DNA of 14,615 nt, from assembly GCA_028565635.1 (NCBI GenBank), contig JAOXYB010031386.1:1-14615 (forward strand). Reading direction: 5' to 3'. Position 1 is the first letter of the stretch; every line of letters starts with the position of its first letter. A program made the position numbers and the translations under genes. The notes beneath the pieces were generated by a model that was not told the origin of the DNA, searched no databases, and saw nothing but the letters and a program-made list of their open reading frames with translations. Shown one piece after another: positions 8,460-14,615 of this stretch. This DNA is from Phoronis ovalis (Eukaryota; Phoronida; Phoronidae).

Positions 8460-9016
8460 GTTTGTAGCAAGATTTCTGTTCTAAAATAAGTAATTCTATT
8501 GTTCATCCTGTTATGCCACCATATTTGCATCATTCTTAGTAATTTGGCTCCTACCCAATACTATCACAGATGCTAGGCCCTTGAGAGTGATCAAGATCAT
8601 GGTAGGTTACTTTCAATTTTTGTTGAACGAATAGCTGCGAATAGCTGATTTTACCTCTAATCACAACTTACTTGTTGGTGGTTACAGTGCAGATTGTTTT
8701 GTGTTAACATTTGAATTAGTAATATATAGTCCTGTATTACATGTAGCCTCAATTCCAGTTTTAAAAACTCAAGTGTTTATTTGTCACTGCTAGGATCCTA
8801 GGAAAATAATGTGAAACATAGCATGCTATGCCATTAAAAAAAAAATTAAACCGAATTTGACTCGTATTAATAATAAATCCGTGCAATACAATCTTTCACA
8901 GTTTTCACTAAGCACCAGTAATACAATGTGAAAGCAGGTGGTGTGATATGAAATTGTATTTCCAGCAATCATGTTTCTACTGCTTCTAAGTTTTAAAATG
9001 TGTAAATTATTTCCAG
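8460..9016 (+). other. Intron M-N (557 bp)
   Basis: Phase-0 intron with an atypical donor GTTTGT and acceptor TTATTTCCAG. A small duplication GAATAGCTG (8629 and 8639) and an A9 run near 8837 are the only structure seen. Confidence 0.75.
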
Positions 9017-9161
9017 AATGCTGCTAGAAGACGTAGGCGAGCTGTTGAAGATGTGGTTGTAACTGTTGGCAGTACTTCAGTGACAGACAGCAGTTCATTC
9101 TCGTACATATATCCAAATGCCAGCATTATAGAACTCAGTACACTGGACTCTTCTGTTGCTG
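9017..9161 (+). CDS. PKHD1L1: Fibrocystin-L-like, exon N (IPT/TIG 2, last part, with an Arg5 run)
   Basis: The acceptor is AATTATTTCCAG and the donor GTATTT, phase 0 to phase 1, encoding residues 702-750. It starts NAARRRRRAVEDV, then VVVTVGSTSVTDSSSFSY, the last strands of IPT 2, and NASIIELSTLDSSVAG, the first strand of IPT 3. Five consecutive arginines (residues 705-709) followed by Ala meet the R-X-R/K-R rule for furin-type convertases and lie in a loop of the IPT domain. The donor is weak; translation past it would stay open for 64 codons into the intronic repeat. Sequon N735 is present. Confidence 0.87.
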
Positions 9162-9447
9162 GTATTTGTATATTATATTTGAGTTGTATTTCTCCAATAT
9201 GCAAACACAAACAGTATGCACTAGCTTCATATTCGGTACAGGGTAAATACAAGTCAAAGTGCAGGGCTGTTTTGCTTTTGACCTTGATTACTTCCAATAT
9301 GGCCGACTGGTGGCCATGTTTATTCCCGAGAGGGCAAGTAATGTTGCGTCTATAGCCGCGAAGACGAAGCGCTACCTGGACGAGTCAAAGGTGATTCTAG
9401 GAAGGCCATAGACTGGTGGGCGTAATAGGCTAGGTGACATTTTATAA

Positions 9448-9467
9448 TGACCTTGACAAGTAGGTCA
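9448..9467. promoter_or_regulatory. Everted AGGTCA pair (ER8-like), copy 1
   Basis: TGACCTTGACAAGTAGGTCA places two AGGTCA nuclear-receptor half-sites back to back with an 8-base gap. The left half extended to TGACCTTGA is the complement of TCAAGGTCA, the monomer site of ERR and NR5A receptors. Function is conjecture. Confidence 0.35.
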
Positions 9468-9916
9468 AATGCTGTAACGATTCTTGGACATTTTTTGCCA
9501 TGCATAACAGTTTCTTTGTCTCGCAATAACAGTTTTTATCCGATCATCTCCGTATTCGGTACACAGTAAGTACAGGACAAAGTACTGGTTATATGTAATA
9601 TTGACCTGGATTACTTCAACATGGCCAACTGGTGGCCATATTGGTTTGCAAGATTGCATGTCATAATAACAGCTTCAGTTTTTATCCGATCAGTGTCATA
9701 TTCGGCACAGAGTTTCACAAGGTCGCAGCACATGCTATGTGTAATTTTGACCTAGATTACTTCCAATATGGCTGACTGGTGGCCATGTTTGTTCTCGAGA
9801 GAGCACGTAACATTGCATTTATAGCAGCGAAGACAAAGTCCTACCTGGACGATTCATAGGTAGTTCTAGGAAGACTATAGGTTGGTGGGCGTAATAGGGT
9901 AGGTGATATTTTAAAA

Positions 9917-9936
9917 TGACCTTGACAAGTAGGTCA
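9917..9936. promoter_or_regulatory. Everted AGGTCA pair (ER8-like), copy 2
   Basis: Identical in all 20 bases to the site at 9448-9467, in another unit of the same tandem array, while the flanks differ. A binding role is conjecture. Confidence 0.35.
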
Positions 9937-10244
9937 AATGCCATTACGAAGCTTCGACATTTTTTGCCATGCGTAACACTTTCTTTGTCTTACCATAACT
10001 GCTTCAGTTTTTATCCGATTAGCTCCATATTCAGTACAGAATAAGTACAGATCAAAGTACAGGTTATGTATAATATTGACCCGGATTACTTCTAATATGG
10101 CCGACTGGCAGCCATGTTTGTTCCCGAGAAGGCATGTAACGTTGCATCTATAGCTGTGAAGATGAAGCGCTACCTGGACGATTCAAAGGTGGTTCTAGGA
10201 AGACCATAGGCTTGTAGGCGTAATGGGCTAGGTGACATTTTAAA

Positions 10245-10264
10245 TGACCTTGACAAGTAGGTCA
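10245..10264. promoter_or_regulatory. Everted AGGTCA pair (ER8-like), copy 3
   Basis: Third identical 20-base copy in the tandem array, one unit (328 bp) after the second. A binding role is conjecture. Confidence 0.35.
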
Positions 10265-10530
10265 ATGCCGGTACAAATCTTCGACATTTTTTACCGTGCA
10301 TAACACTTTTTGTCTTGCAATAACTTTATCAGCTTTTATCCGATCAGCTCCATATTCAGTACAAAGTACAGGTCAAAGTACAGATTATGTATAATATTGA
10401 TCCACATTACTTCCAACGTGGCTGACTGGTGGCCATATTTGTTCCTGAGAAGGCATGTCACATTGCGTTTATAGCCGAAGTGCTACTTGGACGATTCAAA
10501 GGTGGTTCTAAGAAGGCTATAGGTTGGTAG

Positions 10531-10855
10531 CCCAAATGGGTCACTTTTTCACAGTCAAGTTAATCCTTAAAATGGATTGACTTTTCACAGAAATGTCCAT
10601 AAAGATTGGTCCACTTTTCAACAAACCCTAAAAATGGGTCGTTTTTTCATGATTTTATTTAAAGGTCGCAATACTAGGAAACTTTTTCAAGAAAAAACCT
10701 AAAAAATTGATCTTTTTTTATGAGTCAGACAGAAAACCCTAAAAATGGGTCAATTTTTGAGACCAAAATCCTTAAAAATGGGTGGATATTTTGAGCTTGG
10801 GCTGCACATCCCCATCTAAAAAATATGGTTAGTTTTCCCCTGGGGGGGGGGTAAT
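10531..10855. repeat. Degenerate CCCTAAAAATGGGTC repeat block
   Basis: Seven or so variants of CCCTAAAAATGGGTC followed by a T-run occur at roughly 33-36-bp or longer steps (cores near 10537, 10572, 10597, 10636, 10707, 10746 and 10780). The block ends with GGGCTGCACATCCCCATCT, AAAAAATATGG and a C/G-run at 10837-10851. That end aligns with the right end of the element at 780-823, so the two are relatives. No matching inverted left end was found here. Confidence 0.65.
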
Positions 10856-11021
10856 GCATCAGATAGCAGATACAGTCATTTACAGATACAGATAGAGTAC
10901 ATCACAATGATAACCCAGATTATAATTCTTTTCTAATGTAAAAAACCAATAATGTTAAAAAAATATAATCCTAAACATTGGATGGGCATTAGGCATGACA
11001 AATATCTTGTTTTGTTTTAAG
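10856..11021 (+). other. Intron 14, remaining 3' part
   Basis: Unique-looking AT-rich DNA leading to the acceptor CTTGTTTTGTTTTAAG of exon O. Nothing else is recognised. Confidence 0.6.
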
Positions 11022-11220
11022 GTGGAGAGCCACTGGTAATCATAGGCAATGGATTTGGAAATTCAAATGCAAACAGTAAAGTTGGCATTGGTGCTTTATC
11101 TAAAACATGTGATGTCATATCCTGGAATGACTCTGTTATTGAATGTATATTACCATCACTGCCACCTGGTGCATTTAAAGTGCTGGTCAATGTGTTTGGT
11201 ATAGGAAATGCTGGTAACAG
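11022..11220 (+). CDS. PKHD1L1: Fibrocystin-L-like, exon O (IPT/TIG 3, last visible)
   Basis: The acceptor is CTTGTTTTGTTTTAAG and the donor GTACAG, phase 1 to phase 2, encoding residues 750-815 plus two bases of a probable Arg816. GEPLVIIGNGFGNS, VGIGALSKTCDV, SVIECILPSLPPGAF and KVLVNVFGIGNAGN make a nearly complete third IPT/TIG domain with the conserved Cys pair. The next exon must begin in phase 2; I did not find one before 14615, so this intron is probably over 3.3 kb and it contains the antisense kelch-like pseudogene. Confidence 0.92.
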
Positions 11221-12049
11221 GTACAGTTAACTCATCATATTATTTATTTCAAACCTTAACTGTTTGTAGCATACAAAAGTTCAATACAATATAACCTATT
11301 AACTAAAATAATCTGTAAAAATAAATGCTGTCTCTCTCTCAAATGCTTTTGAGTGAGAAGTAAAGCATATATAACTTTAAGCTAACTAACACGGGAGTTG
11401 CAGCAAATGGTTTAATAAAAATGATAATCACTACCAGTATCTGTAGTTTTAAAGTGACTTGACAGGACAAGAGTATTATCATGTTTTGTTTTTTACAAAT
11501 GATTTAAAAAGCACATAAAAAATAAGTGGTGATTTTCAAAACATGTATTTTGTTGATTAGTTTCTAGTTACAAATATATTCCATTGAAAAATTAAACCAC
11601 ACTTGTACAGTATTTTCACTACACTAATGTCTTGTGTGCTTTATGATAATAAATGGTATGCTTAATTATTCACAACGCTTTTTGTCCAGTCACCCTTTTA
11701 AAATAAAAGTTAGGTAAAAGTAATAAGCAAATTTCACTTAATTCGTAAATGTATGAAAATAAACACAAGCAAAAGGTCTAGTGCAAATATTAACCGAAGT
11801 TGATAGCCTATTGTTGCATTTTTAACTTGTAATTTTGTCTATTAGACTATATGACAATATATTCATATTAGAAATTACGATTTGTATTGAACACAAATTT
11901 AAACAGAAATATGAGTTAATCAACTTTATTTACATTCCATACTTATTCGTAACCTATGACACACCAGTTATTAGGGTGTTCTTGATTTATTTCAAAAGGT
12001 TAGTCCAAATTTTTTGTAATAAAACAAAATGGTAAATATTTTGGATTTG
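11221..12049 (+). other. Start of the last visible intron
   Basis: AT-rich DNA after the donor GTACAG of exon O, with a (TC)5 run at 11331-11340. An open frame at 11835-12035 has no family pattern. No exon opening in phase 2 with IPT-like strands could be found. Confidence 0.6.
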
Positions 12050-12547
12050 TTATATGGAATTTCTGTTATTAACACCTTCTTTTGTGAACATAATCATTGT
12101 CTCAGTTGCCGGAAACAGAAGTAGTGCTAAATTCCTACTTTGTGCTGGGAGCTCCAGAGGAGGTATTCTACACCCATATGTATATTGTTCAGAGTCAACT
12201 TTATAATCGTATGAAATTTCTATAAATGGTATCAACCTATTGGTGTTACTGCTAAAAAAAATGTCATCAGTTAAAATGTTTGCTAGAAGAAATATCTTTT
12301 GTAATTTTGTATCAATGGCCACTTTACAATTGTTAAAAAAGTCCCATGAAAACAAGCCATGTGGTAACTTTAAATGTATTGATCTTGCTCTGCATTGCTT
12401 CTGTAAAGTCAACAATATTTTAGATTTGGACAATACCATGTCACAGTTTACCTTAGCTAGCATGACATCCATACACATTTTTTCACGTCTTTCTTTGTAA
12501 TCATTAATTACTTTCTTTAACTGATATATATATAGTATATGTATCAC
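12050..12547 (-). pseudogene. Probable C-terminal remnant of the kelch-like pseudogene
   Basis: A minus-strand frame of 165 codons lies directly downstream of the kelch-like pseudogene, same strand, about 45 bp beyond its last stop. Traces such as HLKLPHGLFSWDFFNN, KIFLLANI, YDYKVDSEQYTYGC and PPLELPAQS have the rhythm of degenerate kelch blades ('..W..lp', 'kifl.g', 'YdyK.d.W..g..lP'), and the length would complete the propeller. The family link is inferred from position, strand and this weak pattern. Its first ATG is probably not a real start, since the frame is open upstream as NLAIIAM before a stop. An unrelated chance frame is possible but unusually long for this AT-rich DNA. Confidence 0.5.
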
Positions 12548-12592
12548 ATCTCGACTCTTTAAACATCCTTACATAGCAATTATTGCAAGATT

Positions 12593-13881
12593 TCATTCCT
12601 TGATATCTGCCTGATTTATAAAGTGGTGAAAATTTTTTTTTTCTATCAATGGATTTAATGAAACCCATTCATCATTTTCAGGATGATAACACAAAAAAGT
12701 GTTTTGAGATTGAGAAAAAGCTACTAAATAACCCTGAATATTTACAATAAGATCAAAGATTTCAGATGGTAATTTGCAATTTCTCCATACATTATTTTGT
12801 GCATTGTACTGTTGTATTTCATGTGCTGGTTCTTCAGGTTTACCAAACACTATGTAAATACAGAATTTTCTACATTGCTTATTTCTAGTATGGCACAAGA
12901 TTCTGGCTGTTTCAAAACTGACAACATATACCAAGTATTATAATTTGGATAATATGCCCTTAGATCCCTACCATCCACTAAATTATAAATTACAGCATCA
13001 CTATCAAGATGGCGGGGCCAATATTTAATACCATCAGCATCTGTTTTGAGTTTATTAGGTGCTCTTACTCGTATTACTTGGCCATTGTTTGTCAGCAACA
13101 AAAAATCCAGCATTTCTTGTATCCATGCCTGACACTGAGTAGATTTTTTAAGCATTTTTAACTTCTGCATTTTTGCTAATGTAGGGGGAGTCAACAACGG
13201 AAATCGTACATAGAACATAAGATCATCTAGGTGTACCTTCCTGCCTGCAGGATCACTTGTTATCCATCTAATTACTGCTACAGCAAAACTGTCTTCATCT
13301 GGAGAATGGATGTCTTCTCGTTTCAAAAGAGTTATTATTTCTTCACAAGGCACATCTTCCATTGGGTGCTGTGAAGCTATTTCTTGAAACTTATTTTGTA
13401 TAATGTTTTCACATTTGTGTTCAACATCACTCCAATCTTGCTGGCATGCTAATCGTCTAAAGGACAGAACATAAGCAAATTTTGGTTTATGATCTTCCTG
13501 ATCAAGTGTTTCATCTGCAAACTGCTTAATTTTTTTAAAGACATTGCAGTAAAAAGTAGTTGCATGCTGCTGAGACATCCATTATATTATTGCTATTTAG
13601 AGAAAGTTGTCCACCATATATACTTTCAAGAACAATTAATGTCTAAAATGTATGCTTTGACACCCTTGATTTCAATTTCTTTTTTTTTCAAAATATTCTG
13701 AGGCAACTGATAAAATAGCTCTATGAGCTGGGAATCGACTTCTTTGACACTTAAAGATTAAATCGCAAAGCTCTTCATTCTACCGTTGATTATTTAAAGA
13801 ATTCATTAAATCTTGCTGCTGATTTTCAATTTTTACTGTTGTACTGAATTGTTGACCCTTCATAATAATACTATCAGCCAT
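12593..13881 (-). pseudogene. BTB-BACK-Kelch (kelch-like) pseudogene
   Basis: Read on the minus strand, an ATG at 13881-13879 starts a kelch-like protein. The BTB domain is visible as NEELCDLIFKC and RFPAHRAILSVASEYFE, with its end in another frame as VLESIYGGQLSLN and NNIMDVSAACNYF. The BACK domain (about 13500-13160) shows RRLACQQDWSDVEHKC, CEEIITLLKREDIHS and VIRWITSDPAGRKVHL. Weak kelch repeats follow (AYYPNYNTWYML; IYIVFGKPEEP; LCYHPENDEWVSL). Damage: a TAG at 13782-13780, and frameshifts near the A9 run 13688-13680, near 13634-13640, near the A7 run 13536-13530, and near 12860-12890. Intact relatives are substrate adaptors for Cullin-3 ubiquitin ligases; this copy should not make such a protein. 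The coding part has no introns. Sequence errors are an alternative, but the neighbouring exons are clean. Which KLHL member it derives from is not resolvable. Confidence 0.85.
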
Positions 13882-13905
13882 GTTGTTTCTTTTAATCTGT
13901 CACTT

Positions 13906-13923
13906 CTGGAAATGAAATAAAAT
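13906..13923 (-). other. Splice acceptor-like site before the kelch-like ATG
   Basis: On the minus strand the bases TTTATTTCATTTCCAG precede AAG at the 13906/13905 border, 24 bases before the ATG at 13881, which sits in a good start context (AACATGG). A polypyrimidine tract plus CAG there fits the acceptor of a 5'-UTR intron, common in kelch-like genes with intronless coding regions. No branch point or upstream exon can be confirmed. Confidence 0.35.
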
Positions 13924-14615
13924 CTTCAAAAAATATTTGCCCAGTAATTGCATTTGTATTGTATGCAGGTTGTTTTGTCTGAAGTAATCATTGTTTCACA
14001 TGTGACTTTCCTGTCCGTAAACTTAAAAGTTCAAACATTACACAGATTATATATACCAGGAATTAGCAGTTAATTGATATAAAGTTGTATTGAATGTGCA
14101 AATTAGGTTGTTGACAGTATTATACTCTTAGTACAAATGCCTAATTATTCTACTTACTGTCCTTACTTTATTTAAATATTTTTTATGGAAAACACGGAGA
14201 AGTAGAAATACTAAAAGTGTATGTCTCACCTAATGAAGATAGGTTTGTCCAGCATACATATATCCTTCTTCTTAGAAATGAGACAGGCCTGCAGCTTTTT
14301 ATATCCCAATGATCTTGCTTATCATTTTTAAATATTCCTGGTTTATTGAGCTGACTTTATTATGTCTATTTAAATTTAGTTTTTATAGTTATTTTTAGCT
14401 GTAAAAATGAGTGAATTTAAATGTATTGGAATGTTTATGAAGCTATATTACTTTATTTTCTCCACAAGACCTGCAATAAATATTGGATTTTGTTCAAATA
14501 AATGGCGCCTGCATATTTACTCAACTGACTTAATAAATAAACTAGATAGCCTTTTAGCAAAGGCAGGGTTGCTCATATTGGCTTTTATGAACGTTAAATG
14601 ACTTCCAAATTACCT
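13924..14615. other. AT-rich stretch at the right edge
   Basis: I see no exon, repeat or RNA gene. It lies upstream of the antisense kelch-like pseudogene and is probably still intron of the fibrocystin-L-like gene. A 64-codon frame at 14407-14601 looks like chance. Confidence 0.55.

Larger units (their letters stand above)
9225..10530. repeat. Tandem array of about 325-bp units in intron 14
   Basis: The anchor ATTCGGTACA or ATTCAGTACA recurs at 9231, 9554, 9700 (ATTCGGCACA), 10029 and 10354, giving steps of 323, 146, 329 and 325. Each full unit includes 'TTACTTCCAATATGG', 'ACTGGTGGCCAT', 'CTACCTGGACGA', 'GGTTCTAGGAAG' and 'TGACCTTGACAAGTAGGTCA'. The second unit has lost its middle, and the last is truncated at about 10530, where it runs into another repeat. 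Copies differ from each other at scattered sites and are richer in G+C than flanking intron. No continuous protein frame is shared among copies. Confidence 0.9.
1541..11220 (+). other. PKHD1L1: Fibrocystin-L-like gene, partial (15 internal exons joined)
   Basis: This is the whole visible span of one split gene. The exons are 1541-1694, 2220-2369, 2796-2962, 3318-3563, 3943-4067, 4173-4330, 5002-5192, 5470-5578, 6331-6485, 6869-6991, 7145-7253, 7655-7924, 8314-8459, 9017-9161 and 11022-11220. Joined, they give 2447 nt, an open frame of about 815 residues with intron phases 1,1,0,0,2,1,0,1,0,0,1,1,0,1,2. Residues about 38-435 and 418-550 match the fibrocystin-L ectodomain segment that precedes its main IPT/TIG run; residues about 552 onward are three IPT/TIG domains. 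In vertebrates the family is a giant type I membrane protein of the cell-surface coat; a surface role here is inferred. N-glycosylation sequons fall at residues 27, 92, 358, 388, 438, 487, 546, 570, 630, 735 and 786. No start codon, signal peptide, membrane helix or stop is in the window. Recognition is from remembered family patterns, not a search; PKHD1 itself or an invertebrate-specific paralogue is the alternative. Confidence 0.85.

Noticed and set aside
9007-9355. Overlapping frames of about 100 codons on both strands at exon N and the start of the repeat array.
   Set aside because: The minus-strand frame is antisense to exon N. The plus-strand part past 9161 is intron and repeat and shares nothing between repeat units.
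9465-9659. A minus-strand frame of 64 codons within the 325-bp array.
   Set aside because: It occurs only in the shortened unit and is not kept in the others.
12240-12500. An 86-codon plus-strand frame.
   Set aside because: It is the complement of the minus-strand kelch-like C-terminal remnant and shows no plus-strand domain or splice sites.
13489-13701. A 70-codon plus-strand frame.
   Set aside because: It is the opposite strand of the BTB and BACK regions of the kelch-like relic.

Overview
The window looks like animal nuclear DNA. It is AT-rich, has no bacterial-style operons, and carries a long split gene whose exons of 109-270 bp are separated by introns of about 105-1860 bp with GT...AG borders. 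The repeat-filled introns and an invertebrate-looking fibrocystin-L homologue suggest a marine or freshwater invertebrate, perhaps a lophotrochozoan such as a bivalve. That placement is a guess; the sequence alone does not fix the taxon.

The main gene lies on the + strand. Fifteen consecutive internal exons (1541-11220) can be spliced into one uninterrupted reading frame of about 815 codons. All splice phases match, all borders are GT/AG, and there are no stops or frameshifts. The product matches part of the large extracellular region of fibrocystin-L (PKHD1L1). In order it holds three copies of a short beta-rich module interleaved with a longer cysteine- and tryptophan-containing segment, then three IPT/TIG domains, the last cut by an intron. 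It has 11 N-glycosylation sequons and no membrane segment, as expected for the middle of a very large ectodomain. The start, signal peptide, remaining IPT domains, G8 and parallel-beta-helix regions and the membrane anchor lie outside the window.

The last intron seen (from 11221 to the window end) contains, on the opposite strand, a decayed BTB-BACK-Kelch (kelch-like) gene at about 12050-13881. It has a nonsense codon, several frameshifts and no coding introns. The adjacent fibrocystin-L exons are undamaged in the same assembly, so real decay is likelier than poor sequence.

Repeats fill much of the rest. These are a GC-rich 16/32-bp tandem array at the left edge (1-112), an element of about 410 bp with inverted ends and an interior with a 30-bp period (about 415-826), a tandem array of about 325-bp units in intron 14 (about 9225-10530), and a related degenerate repeat beside that array (about 10531-10855). 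The 325-bp units carry an unchanging 20-bp motif, an everted pair of AGGTCA half-sites. I see no tRNA, rRNA, CRISPR or intact transposase gene, and no evidence for a wholly new system.
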